50,938 bases of DNA from an uncultured Bacteroidales bacterium. GTDB taxonomy: Bacteria; Bacteroidota; Bacteroidia; Bacteroidales; Bacteroidaceae. How positions within the stretch are numbered: position 1 is the first letter of the stretch; every line of letters starts with the position of its first letter. The notes under the pieces are model-generated. The model saw nothing but the letters and a program-made list of their open reading frames with translations. It was not told the DNA's origin and did no database searches. Both the position numbers and the translations under genes were made by a program. Positions 16,584 through 24,351 of the stretch are shown in pieces. The stretch lies in assembly GCA_902776455.1 (NCBI GenBank), contig CACYQI010000040.1, positions 1 to 50,938 of the forward strand. Direction: 5' to 3'.

Positions 16584-18722
16584 TTACCAGATGTCCTCCG
16601 GCTTTTCGGGATTGTCGTAAATCTCCTTTGCGACGTATTCGATGAAGTCCATGTAGAACTCTTTGCGGTCGGAGTCGAGGACGGATTTCAGCTTGATGTA
16701 GTAGGTTTCGTTGGGGTCAAGCGTCTGGCGCACAAAGATGTGTCGTATGTTCTCGCGGTCGTTCTTGCCGCGCTCTGTGCCGTCGTTTGAGTTGATGGAC
16801 TGCGGTCCCTTCATGTAACCGTTGTTGCGCATGCGCTTGTCAATCTCGGCAGTGTAGTCGTCGTCGCCTGGGTTGTCGTCTTCCCATCCTACTTTCTTGG
16901 CATCCAATTCATTTCTGCAGTCCATCGTCAAGTCCATGGGAATGCCGGTGACGGGCAGTTTCTCGGGGTCGGAACCGAAGTAGATCTGTGCCACGCCTCG
17001 ATTGGCGTTGGCCAGCACCTTGTAGCGCACTTCGTAGGTTCCCCTGCGAGGAACGGGCGGCAACTTGAACATAACCTCGAAGCGACCTACCGCCTTCATC
17101 TCGTCGCGATGGAGGTTGCACCAGTCGTCGTTCCATGCATTGTAATAGACAAAGTTCATGTCGGAGTTCTGCTGCATGTTCTCGAAGTAGTTGTAGGAGC
17201 GCACGGTGTTGGGAATTAAGACATGCTTGTAGCGTTCCTCGCTGGCTTTCTTGAGGCGGATGTCGTTGTTCATGGCTTCGGGGAAGAGGCTCATGCCGTC
17301 GAAGCGGATGCGGTTCTTCTGGAAGTTGTCGCGTGTCTTATCATCATAGGAAATGGGCGCGCTGATGGGATACACGTTGCAGTTGGTCATATCGTTGAGG
17401 ATGGCCAACGAGGATTCCACTTCGATGCGGCTGCCCACCTTGTCGGGGTCGCAGCCGATTTCTTCGCCCGAGCCGTGACGCCCGTTGTCCGTTATGGGGA
17501 AGCGGTTGATATAGACGCCATTGCTTGCCCCGCTTTCGATGAGTTTGAAGAGGCGGCGCTTGCCCATCGTCGTGTAGAACTCATAGACGGGGATGGAATA
17601 GACCTCGGGTCTTGTCAGGTTGTAGCCGTACTCGTTGACGTGGAACACGAGCTTGCCTTTTGGTATGCGCATGGGCAGTATGTGGTATGTAATCCACTGA
17701 TAAAGCAGATTGTCCTCGCTGTCGTATTTTTCGTCGGTGGTAAACTTGTCCTCGTCGCTGTACTGATGATTGGTGATTATCCACTGCATGAGTTTCTTGA
17801 GGAGGTCGGGGGCTTGTGGGTCGATGCCGACACTGCGCCAGTAGTCGTCGGGTTCGGCAAAGATGGTGAATCCGTAAAGGCGGTGCTTGGGCGCAGAGGC
17901 TATATTGCCTTCAGCAAAGCCGTAGCTTGTCATGCCTTCTAGGTCTTTTATTTGGCCCGTCTGATATAGTTCCTCGTACTTCTCGTCGCGCACCTTTCCC
18001 AACGTGTCGAGCAAGCCGCAAGCCTGAATGACACGGAAGCATGCCAGGAAGCCGTCCTTCTTTGCGTCGAGGCATTCCTGGATGTAGCTGGCGGCCGTAA
18101 CGTCCTTCGGCGCTATGACCTTCTCCACTTGGTGTATGATGCCGTTGATGACGAGGATGTCGCGTTCTTTCACACTGACGGGGCAGTCGTCGTTGATGTA
18201 GATGCTGTCGGGCTGATTGATGGGCTTCCTAACGGAGAGCTTCTTGTCGTTCAGCGTGCCAAGGATGAATTCGTCCTTGTCTTTTGGGAAGTTGGCTGTG
18301 TAGAAGACGGCATCGACCTCGTCTCCGCCATCGATGATGCTGTTATAGACGATGACCTTGCGGATGGAGTCGAGCTTATGCTCATTGGTGAATGAGTCCC
18401 ACGAAGGCTCCGTGATGAGTCCCTCCTCCACAAGGCTCTCCAAGTACTCCTGAATGGCTTTGTTGTTAGGGGCAAAGACGGTATAGACGCCGCGAGCGCT
18501 CAACAGCTGGCTGACCTTCGAGTCGCTGAGCACGCTGATGTTCACATGGCGCAAAACATCAACATAGCTGCTGTAGGCTTCGTGCTTTTCCAGATAACTT
18601 AGGACGGTGTTTTCGCTAAACACATAACGGGCGGAAGTGTCAACGCTTTCCTTGCAGTTCCACAAGCAAGCAAGGGACAATACTGCAAAACACAGTTTAA
18701 TCGAATTTGAGAGGCGTGTCAT
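16584..18722 (-). CDS. Fasciclin (FAS1) domain-containing surface protein
   Basis: A 712-residue exported protein. The N-terminal hydrophobic segment (about 7-20) ends in LACLWNC, a weak lipobox, so a lipoprotein is likely. A FAS1 domain is recognisable at about 35-190 (YVDVLRHVNISVLSDSKVSQ, GVYTVFAPNNKAIQEYL, ILVINGIIHQVEKVI). A second, more diverged FAS1-like region covers about 200-400. The C-terminal about 300 residues contain a beta-rich module with YEVRYKVLANANRGVAQIYF. Bacteroidetes FAS1 lipoproteins often accompany SusC/SusD systems, but none is adjacent here. Ligand unknown. A TATCTTTG box sits 26 bases upstream, so the leader is very short. Confidence 0.85.
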   Translation of the reverse strand: MTRLSNSIKLCFAVLSLACLWNCKESVDTSARYVFSENTVLSYLEKHEAYSSYVDVLRHVNISVLSDSKVSQLLSARGVYTVFAPNNKAIQEYLESLVEEGLITEPSWDSFTNEHKLDSIRKVIVYNSIIDGGDEVDAVFYTANFPKDKDEFILGTLNDKKLSVRKPINQPDSIYINDDCPVSVKERDILVINGIIHQVEKVIAPKDVTAASYIQECLDAKKDGFLACFRVIQACGLLDTLGKVRDEKYEELYQTGQIKDLEGMTSYGFAEGNIASAPKHRLYGFTIFAEPDDYWRSVGIDPQAPDLLKKLMQWIITNHQYSDEDKFTTDEKYDSEDNLLYQWITYHILPMRIPKGKLVFHVNEYGYNLTRPEVYSIPVYEFYTTMGKRRLFKLIESGASNGVYINRFPITDNGRHGSGEEIGCDPDKVGSRIEVESSLAILNDMTNCNVYPISAPISYDDKTRDNFQKNRIRFDGMSLFPEAMNNDIRLKKASEERYKHVLIPNTVRSYNYFENMQQNSDMNFVYYNAWNDDWCNLHRDEMKAVGRFEVMFKLPPVPRRGTYEVRYKVLANANRGVAQIYFGSDPEKLPVTGIPMDLTMDCRNELDAKKVGWEDDNPGDDDYTAEIDKRMRNNGYMKGPQSINSNDGTERGKNDRENIRHIFVRQTLDPNETYYIKLKSVLDSDRKEFYMDFIEYVAKEIYDNPEKPEDIW

Positions 18723-18747
18723 AATCTCTTTTTGTCATATTTGGGTA

Positions 18748-18778
18748 CAAAGATAGCGTATTTTTCGATACTAAGCAA
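18748..18778 (-). promoter_or_regulatory. Promoter of the fasciclin-domain gene
   Basis: On the minus strand TTG (18778-18776), a 20-bp spacer and TATCTTTG (18755-18748) lie just before the ATG at 18722. It is divergent from the galM promoter. Confidence 0.65.
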
Positions 18779-18795
18779 CATTTTGTCTTAAATCT

Positions 18796-18826
18796 TTTGC
18801 AATTTGCCTGCATAATCGTAACTTTG
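18796..18826 (+). promoter_or_regulatory. Promoter of the aldose epimerase gene
   Basis: TTTG (18796-18799), a 19-bp spacer and TAACTTTG (18819-18826) match the consensus. The chosen ATG at 18887 lies about 60 bases downstream. Confidence 0.75.
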
Positions 18827-18886
18827 CTTGCGAAAAGTATGGATATAATAGTATTAATTAATAATAAAACTAAAACAAATCAAGGT

Positions 18887-20050
18887 ATGAAGAAGAATTT
18901 TTTCTTTCAGGGTCTTGTGCTGATTGCTGCAGGACTCTTTATGACAGCTTGCACGGGCAAGACGGCAGGCAACACTGAAAGTGGTGACAGCCTCACGCTC
19001 TCCGGACTCAACCCCGCTTTCTTTGCCACCGACTCCACTGCACTCTATGCCCTTACCAACCCGAACGGCATGGAAGTGTGCTTCACCAACTTCGGCGGCC
19101 GCATCGTCAGCATCATGGTGCCCGACAAGAACGGCAACATGACGGACGTCTGCCTCGGCCATGACGACATCGACGACTATATGCAGTACGGCGCAGAGGG
19201 TTGCAACTTCGGTGCCCTCATCGGTCGCTACGGCAACCGCATCGCTAAGGGTCAGTTCACGCTCGACGGCGAGTCGTATCAGCTGCCCATCAACAATGGT
19301 CCCAACAGCCTGCACGGCGGCGGCCCGATTGCTTTCCACAACCGCATCTGGGATGCCAAGCAGATTGACGCCCAGACGTTGGAGTTCACTACGTTCAGCG
19401 CTGATGGCGAAGACGGCTATCCCGGCAACATCAACGTAAAGGTGACTTACACCCTCACGGACGACAACGCCCTGCAGATTACCTATCAGGCCACCACGGA
19501 CAAGGCAACCGTGCTGAACCTGACCAACCATTGCTACTTCAACCTCAGCGGCGACGGCTCGAAGGACTGCCTCGACGAGGTGCTCTGGCTCGATGCCGAC
19601 AAGTTCACCGCCGTTGATGCCGACGTTGCCGTTACAGGCGAAGTGCTCGACGTGGAAGGCACTCCCTTCGACTTCCGCACTCCCACAGCCATTGGCGAGC
19701 GCATCGACGACGAGAGCAATGAGCAGATTGTGAACGGCCACGGCTACGACCACAACTGGATACTCAATGCCAGCGACATCAACAAGGCCTTCGCTTCTCT
19801 CTACGACCCCAATACAGGTATCTTCATGGAGATGTTCACCGACCAGCCCGGTGTGCAGTTCTATGCAGGCAACTTCCTCGACGGCAGCTTTGTCGGCAAG
19901 AAAGGCGTGAAGTATCCTCGCCGCAGTGCCTTCTGCTTCGAGACACAGCACTATCCCGACAGCCCCAACCATCCCGAATGGCCCAGCACAACGCTCCGTC
20001 CCGGCGAAGAGTACCTGACGACCACCATCTACAAGTTCAGCACGAAGTAA
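18887..20050 (+). CDS. galM: Aldose 1-epimerase (mutarotase), lipoprotein
   Basis: A 387-residue galactose mutarotase-type enzyme interconverting alpha and beta anomers of aldoses. The N-terminal signal with lipobox LFMTAC (Cys at about 23) indicates a lipoprotein, as is common for extracytoplasmic Bacteroidetes mutarotases. Family landmarks are the GRYGNRIAKGQFTLDG block, NNGPNSLHGG with His, NLTNHCYFNL with the catalytic His at about 215, HGYDHNW, and the catalytic Glu at about 352 in CFETQHYPDSPNHP. The ATG at 18887 gives a normal signal peptide; an in-frame start further upstream would put about 15 extra polar residues ahead of it. Confidence 0.92.
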   Translation: MKKNFFFQGLVLIAAGLFMTACTGKTAGNTESGDSLTLSGLNPAFFATDSTALYALTNPNGMEVCFTNFGGRIVSIMVPDKNGNMTDVCLGHDDIDDYMQYGAEGCNFGALIGRYGNRIAKGQFTLDGESYQLPINNGPNSLHGGGPIAFHNRIWDAKQIDAQTLEFTTFSADGEDGYPGNINVKVTYTLTDDNALQITYQATTDKATVLNLTNHCYFNLSGDGSKDCLDEVLWLDADKFTAVDADVAVTGEVLDVEGTPFDFRTPTAIGERIDDESNEQIVNGHGYDHNWILNASDINKAFASLYDPNTGIFMEMFTDQPGVQFYAGNFLDGSFVGKKGVKYPRRSAFCFETQHYPDSPNHPEWPSTTLRPGEEYLTTTIYKFSTK

Positions 20051-20068
20051 GATTGTTGATATAGAAAT

Positions 20069-20112
20069 AAAGCAGCGAGCTTGGTCTTGTCACCGGGTTC
20101 GCTGCTTTTGCT
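20069..20112 (+). terminator. Rho-independent terminator after galM
   Basis: Arms AAAGCAGCGA (20069-20078) and TCGCTGCTTT (20099-20108) can pair, followed by a T-rich stretch. Confidence 0.65.
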
Positions 20113-20322
20113 TTGTGCCGCAACGATAGGAAAGTGTCCTCCTGCTACCATATATATAATACAGCGAGACCCTCTATTTGTTAACCCCTGAGACGGAGTT
20201 TTTTCCTTTGTTTGCGTGGTTTGTAATCAGGAGTTGGCAATATGTAAGACAGACTACTATGGCAAGCCTCTCCTCAAAAACAACAATCCCCGCAAGTTGC
20301 TTGACTTGCGAGGACTTCCGAG

Positions 20323-20397
20323 GGTGCCTAGTCGGACTCGAACCGACGACATTCAGAACCACAATCTGACGCTCTAACCAACTGAACTATAGGCACC
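20323..20397 (-). tRNA. tRNA-His (GTG)
   Basis: On the minus strand a complete cloverleaf is seen. The anticodon loop is TTGTGGT within a TCAGA/TCTGA stem, and the T loop is GTTCGAGTC. An eighth acceptor pair, G(-1):C73, which is specific to tRNA-His, can form. CCA is not encoded. A TACCTTTG box lies about 108 bases upstream (20512-20505). Confidence 0.95.
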
Positions 20398-20504
20398 ATG
20401 TTCTGGAAAATAAGAAAATATGAAATGAAGAAATGTAGAAATACAGGATAGCATCCTTTTCTTATTATCTAAATCTCTTATTTTCACATTTTCCTTTGGC
20501 GGTG

Positions 20505-20512
20505 CAAAGGTA
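20505..20512 (-). promoter_or_regulatory. Possible -7 element for tRNA-His
   Basis: TACCTTTG on the minus strand upstream of tRNA-His; the 390-bp stretch from 20398 to the glycohydrolase stop at 20661 otherwise holds AT-rich GAAAAGTG-type repeats and no gene. Confidence 0.5.
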
Positions 20513-20660
20513 CGACAAAAAAGTGAAAAGTGAAAAGTGAAAGGTGAAAAATTATTTCCCAATGCCTGCATTTTAACATTTCTTTACAGAGAGAAGGCTC
20601 TTGCCATCCCTTTTATTCTTTCGCCTTTCCCCTTTTTTGACTTTTTACTTTTTCACCTTT

Positions 20661-22184
20661 TTACTTTTTCACCTTTTTATATTGTATTACGCGCCATGCT
20701 TTGATGTTGGCGTCTTCGCGTGGGTTGAGCAGGCGGAACTCGATGCGATGGGGGCCGTCCTTGAGGTCGTAGTGCCAATAGAGGCAGTCGGCGGTGCGAC
20801 GCAGGAAGTCGGAGGTGAAGGTCATCACGCGGTCTGTCTTGCCGTCGATGCTGACCTCGAGCTGTGCCTCGTAGGTCTTGTCGGGGCAGTCGATGTTGCC
20901 ATAGAGGGTGATGCCTGTGCCATCGAACTCGATGACGTTCTGCTTGTTACCGGTGTCGCCGAGGTGTTCGATGCCTTCTGCCAGCAGCATAGGCGTCATG
21001 CCTGCGAAGCCTTGTTCCAGGCGGACGGCCTTTGGCTGCTGCACCTTGATGATGACTTTGTCGTCGAGGACCTTGCCGCCGTTCCTTTCGATGTTCTTCA
21101 GGGCGAGGTTGAGGCTTTGCTCATAGACGTCGAGGAGCGACATGGTGGTGTAGGAGAACTTGCGGTCCTCCACTTCGCGAAGGTTGGGCATCCACTTCTC
21201 GGGAATGCCGGAGTAGCCCAGCATGGTGGCGAGGATGCCTGCTGCCGTGGAGGGGTTGCAGTCGGAGTCTTGTCCGCAACGGGTTGCTATCTCCATTGTC
21301 CTGCCGAAGTCGCCGCCGCCGAAGAGGAGTCCCATCGCTACGTAGGCCGAGTTCATGGTGGCGTCGATGTTGCCGGGAGCGAGGATGAGTTCGGGGCAGC
21401 CAACGTCTTCGCCGTACTTCTCGTTGTAGAGCGTCCACGCCCGATGCCAGTCCGTCGGGTCTTCGCCATACCATTTCAGCACGTCGGCGAGGCAACGGTG
21501 GAATTTGCTCTTTCGGGGTATCGTCTGTAAGGCTTTGCTGACGATAGTTGGGATGTCGCTTTCGACGAAAGCCAGCGTGTACATGGCGCCGACGAAGACG
21601 CCGCCGTACCAGCCGTCGCCGTAGTTCATGAGGTGTCCCACCTTGTCGGAGATGCGCGATGCCGTATTGGGCATTCCGGGCGACATGAGGCCGGCGAAGT
21701 CGCTCTCTATCTGATAGTCGATGCAGTCGGCATGGGGGTTGTTCTTCCAGAAGCCAGACTTTGGGGGCATGATGCCGCGGAGGATGTTGTAGCGCGCCTG
21801 TTGGTTGGCATGCCAGAGCGGGTAGGGGGCGTAGGCAAAGGCTTTTGCCATCGACGAAGCAGGAGCGTCGAGACCTTCCTCAGAGAACACTTTGACGAAG
21901 GTCAGATCCATATAAACGTCGTCGAAGAGGCCGGGGGAGTGGTCGTAGAACCACTGGAGGTGATGTTCGGGGTACTTTATCTCGACGTCATCGGGAATGG
22001 TGACGCCCCGGTAGCAGAACTCTGTAGGGCCGCCATAGGCACAGCCAATGGTCTGCCCTGCCCAGCCGCCTTTGATCTTGTCGAGCAGCAGGGCGCGGCT
22101 CATCGTCAGCTGTTGGCGTGCAGCGAGTTGCAGGGGCTGGGCTGACAGGATGGCAGAGAGGAGCAGGAGTGTAAGTCTTTTCAT
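20661..22184 (-). CDS. Secreted ADP-ribosylglycohydrolase family protein
   Basis: About 507 residues from the chosen ATG at 22184, which gives a clean signal peptide (MKRLTLLLLSAILSAQPLQL). Starting further upstream would translate a terminator hairpin. The body is an ADP-ribosylglycohydrolase (DraG/ARH) fold, with KIKGGWAGQTIGCAYGGPTE near the N-terminus, the metal-site acidic cluster in LFDDVYMDLTFV, and the late CGQDSDCNPSTAAGI motif that holds the second Asp pair. The last about 100 residues form a beta-rich domain. Family members remove ADP-ribose from proteins, but many secreted Bacteroidetes members have no known substrate. The stop lies in AT-rich repeat DNA. Confidence 0.85.
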   Translation of the reverse strand: MKRLTLLLLSAILSAQPLQLAARQQLTMSRALLLDKIKGGWAGQTIGCAYGGPTEFCYRGVTIPDDVEIKYPEHHLQWFYDHSPGLFDDVYMDLTFVKVFSEEGLDAPASSMAKAFAYAPYPLWHANQQARYNILRGIMPPKSGFWKNNPHADCIDYQIESDFAGLMSPGMPNTASRISDKVGHLMNYGDGWYGGVFVGAMYTLAFVESDIPTIVSKALQTIPRKSKFHRCLADVLKWYGEDPTDWHRAWTLYNEKYGEDVGCPELILAPGNIDATMNSAYVAMGLLFGGGDFGRTMEIATRCGQDSDCNPSTAAGILATMLGYSGIPEKWMPNLREVEDRKFSYTTMSLLDVYEQSLNLALKNIERNGGKVLDDKVIIKVQQPKAVRLEQGFAGMTPMLLAEGIEHLGDTGNKQNVIEFDGTGITLYGNIDCPDKTYEAQLEVSIDGKTDRVMTFTSDFLRRTADCLYWHYDLKDGPHRIEFRLLNPREDANIKAWRVIQYKKVKK

Positions 22185-22190
22185 GGCCAT

Positions 22191-22224
22191 AAAAAGGCAG
22201 CCCCTCCCGGACAGGAGGGGCTGC
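22191..22224 (-). terminator. Intrinsic terminator after the GlsB gene, at the glycohydrolase start
   Basis: A perfect 11-bp stem (22197-22207 and 22214-22224, GCAGCCCCTCC) with a 6-nt loop is followed on the minus strand by five T. It ends only 7 bases before the ATG of the downstream gene, so it could also act as an attenuator. Confidence 0.8.
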
Positions 22225-22236
22225 ATGAGGGGTTTG

Positions 22237-22476
22237 TTACTTCATCTTCGAAACGACCCAGAGGATGATGACGGCGCCAACCACTGCACAGATGAGTTCT
22301 CCAATCCATCCTGCAACGCTGATGCCCAGCAGGCTGAACAGCCAGCCGCCGAACATGCCGCCGATGATGCCCAGGAAGAGGTCGATGAGCAGACCTTTGC
22401 CTGTGCCGCTCTGCAGTTTGCTTGCGATGAAACCGGCCAGAATGCCGGTGATGATACCAATGATGAGTCCTTCCAT
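22237..22476 (-). CDS. GlsB/YeaQ/YmgE-family membrane protein
   Basis: A 79-residue, very hydrophobic protein with three membrane helices separated by Gly-rich turns (IIGIITGILAGFIASKLQSG, then LIDLFLGIIGGMFGGWLFSL, then ICAVVGAVIILWVV). This is the transglycosylase-associated (GlsB/YeaQ/YmgE) pattern, associated with general stress responses in other bacteria. Length is normal for the family. It is followed by a strong terminator and then by the glycohydrolase gene on the same strand. Confidence 0.9.
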   Translation of the reverse strand: MEGLIIGIITGILAGFIASKLQSGTGKGLLIDLFLGIIGGMFGGWLFSLLGISVAGWIGELICAVVGAVIILWVVSKMK

Positions 22477-22496
22477 AGTTTAATGTTTTTAGTAGG

Positions 22497-22634
22497 GAGT
22501 TAAAGGAGTTAAGGGAGTTGCCGCTCGCTGTGCTCGCTGGGAAGTTAAAGACGTTTGCAATGGATGCAGCTATTGTCTTTAACTCCTTTAACTCCTTTAA
22601 CTTCCTTAACTCCTTTGATTCCTTTAACTTCTGT
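22497..22634. repeat. Opposed arrays of 9-bp repeats (GAGTTAAAG / AACTCCTTT)
   Basis: GAGTTAAAG-type units at 22497-22521 face five to six AACTCCTTT-type units with exact 9-bp spacing (starts 22581, 22590, 22599, 22608, 22617, 22626). The two arrays are complementary and could form a stem in the 164-bp gap after nagB. Confidence 0.85.
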
Positions 22635-22640
22635 GTGGTT

Positions 22641-23432
22641 TTACAGATTGTTCTTCTCGATGTCCTTGAAGTACTTGTATGTGCCGTGCTTCAGTTCGTC
22701 GGTGGCTGCTTCGTCGCAGACGATGATGGCGTGGGGGTGCATCTGCAGGGCGCTGATGGTCCATTCCTGGCTTACGGCGCACTCGATGGCGTGCTGCAGG
22801 GCGCGAGCCTTGTTGTGGCCGTTCACCACGATGAGCACTTCCTTGGCGTCCATCACTGTGCCTACGCCGACGGTCAGGGCTGTCTTGGGCACCTTGTTCA
22901 CGTCGTTGTCGAAGAAACGGCTGTTGGCAATGATGGTGTCCGTGGTGAGACTCTTGACGCGGGTGCGGCTCTGCAAGGAGCTGAAAGGCTCGTTGAAGGC
23001 GATGTGTCCGTCGGGGCCGATGCCGCCCATGAAGAGGTCGATGCCGCCGGCAGCCTGGATGGCAGCCTCGTACTGAGCGCATTCGGCAGCCAGGTCCTTC
23101 GCGTTGCCGTTCAGGATATGCACGTTCTCCTTCTTGATGTCGATGTGGGAGAAGAAGTTGGTCCACATGAAGCTGTGGTAGCTCTCGGGGTGTTCCTCGG
23201 GCAGACCCACGTATTCGTCCATGTTGAAGGTGACGACGTTCTGGAAAGAAACCTTGCCGGCCTTGTACATCTCAATGAGGTGCTTGTAGAGGCCGAGCGG
23301 AGAAGAACCAGTGGGACAGCCCAGTTTGAAAGGTTTCTCCGGTGTCGGCTTGGCTGCGTTAATCTTGGCAGCAACATACTCGGCAGCCCAGCGGCTCAGG
23401 TTCTCGTAGTCGGGTTCGATGATTACTCTCAT
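22641..23432 (-). CDS. nagB: Glucosamine-6-phosphate deaminase
   Basis: A 263-residue cytoplasmic enzyme that converts glucosamine-6-phosphate to fructose-6-phosphate and ammonia in amino-sugar catabolism. Family motifs are all present: [16 protein letters not shown] (about 38-53), [20 protein letters not shown] (about 69-88, with the catalytic Asp), [16 protein letters not shown] (about 130-145) and the lid-region [19 protein letters not shown]. Length fits the family. A consensus promoter lies about 70 bases upstream. No nagA is adjacent. Confidence 0.95.
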   Translation of the reverse strand: MRVIIEPDYENLSRWAAEYVAAKINAAKPTPEKPFKLGCPTGSSPLGLYKHLIEMYKAGKVSFQNVVTFNMDEYVGLPEEHPESYHSFMWTNFFSHIDIKKENVHILNGNAKDLAAECAQYEAAIQAAGGIDLFMGGIGPDGHIAFNEPFSSLQSRTRVKSLTTDTIIANSRFFDNDVNKVPKTALTVGVGTVMDAKEVLIVVNGHNKARALQHAIECAVSQEWTISALQMHPHAIIVCDEAATDELKHGTYKYFKDIEKNNL

Positions 23433-23500
23433 AGCTTTAATGCGTTTTGAATGTTTGTAAAAATGTTAGACTGTTATCCCTTTACAATCCTTTTATAGTG

Positions 23501-23532
23501 CAAAATTACGTCTTTCTCGCGTTTTGTGCAAA
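23501..23532 (-). promoter_or_regulatory. Promoter of nagB
   Basis: On the minus strand TTTG (23532-23529), a 20-bp spacer and TAATTTTG (23508-23501) match the Bacteroidetes consensus. Confidence 0.75.
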
Positions 23533-24076
23533 TTTATGACATAAAAAGTGCCGTTAAAGTGGCATTTTGTTCCTTCCGAGGCCCTTTTTGTGCCCTAAAC
23601 CCATGTTGACAAAATGTAAGCAAGATGGCGTTTTTGCTGACACACCCCTTTCGGGGAAACCCTCCAGAATCGCTTCAAATCCTCTTTGTGGCACTTTTGA
23701 ACCCTTGAGCCAAGAAAAGGGCTTAAATCGAAAGCAATTCCGCAACCCGTTGAGGCTCAGTATGTAAATTCTGCCGCCTCACTTTCTTTGTTCAATAGCA
23801 GAATGACACTTTGTAAACTCCGCTTAGCAAAAAGGGCCGTTTTTGCCTGTTTTTGCACACTTTTTTCCGAAGAGAAACTCCGAAAACTCCGTGGAGGAAA
23901 ATCCGATGCTCCGTGGAGAGTAAGCCGACAAAGCACGCTCTTTCGGCCGAAGCCCCGTGGAGCATCAGCAAAAAGAGCGTGTTTTGCGCTTCTGCGAGCC
24001 ATTATTTGCAGTGTGCAATTTCTGACAGAATGCAATCATTCCCCCTTAGATAGCTTGCAAAATGGCAGGCTGAACC
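23533..24076. other. Intergenic region without a credible gene
   Basis: Upstream of the nagB promoter there is no supported gene. Open frames here consist of repeat DNA. The only clear structure is the 22-bp palindromic-core array at 23887-23974. Confidence 0.7.
23887..23974. repeat. 22-bp palindromic-core array (copy 2)
   Basis: Cores start at 23887 (CTCCGTGGAG), 23909 (CTCCGTGGAG) and 23953 (CCCCGTGGAG). The last is 44 bp from the second, so the 22-bp phase is kept although the intermediate unit has diverged. Confidence 0.85.
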
Positions 24077-24253
24077 TTACCATTCCTCGTCCCAGATGGA
24101 CTTGTTCTCGTTGGTCAGGATTTGGCTGCCTTCAGTAATCTGCGGCTCCCCAGAGCCAGTGCTTCTGTAAATCTTCAAGGAACCTTGCAGCATGTGGGCA
24201 TCCGTGCCCAGCTCTACGGCCAGAGCCGCGGGTGTGATATATGTCTTTTTCAT
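24077..24253 (-). CDS. Short peptide gene (58 residues), function unknown
   Basis: A 58-residue frame from ATG 24253 to TAA 24077. It begins MKKTYITPAALAVELG and ends NENKSIWDEEW. I recall short Bacteroidetes proteins of the same build: an MKKxYxxP start, a hydrophobic beta-strand-like segment, a Gly/Ser-rich middle and an acidic Trp-containing end. That makes this more likely a gene than a chance frame. It lies about 100 bases downstream of the large GLUG protein gene on the same strand and may be transcribed with it. No signal peptide or known domain is present. Confidence 0.65.
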   Translation of the reverse strand: MKKTYITPAALAVELGTDAHMLQGSLKIYRSTGSGEPQITEGSQILTNENKSIWDEEW

Positions 24254-24351
24254 AATTTGAAATTTAGATATTAAGAGAATTAGAAAATAAGAAAAGGATG
24301 CTCACAAGCTGCATACGCAGCCCTTTCTTATTATCTTATTTTCTACATTTC

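Noticed and set aside
23567-24138. Several short open frames on both strands between nagB and the peptide gene
   Set aside because: They run through the 22-bp array and spacer repeats; they overlap one another and lack conserved-looking features.
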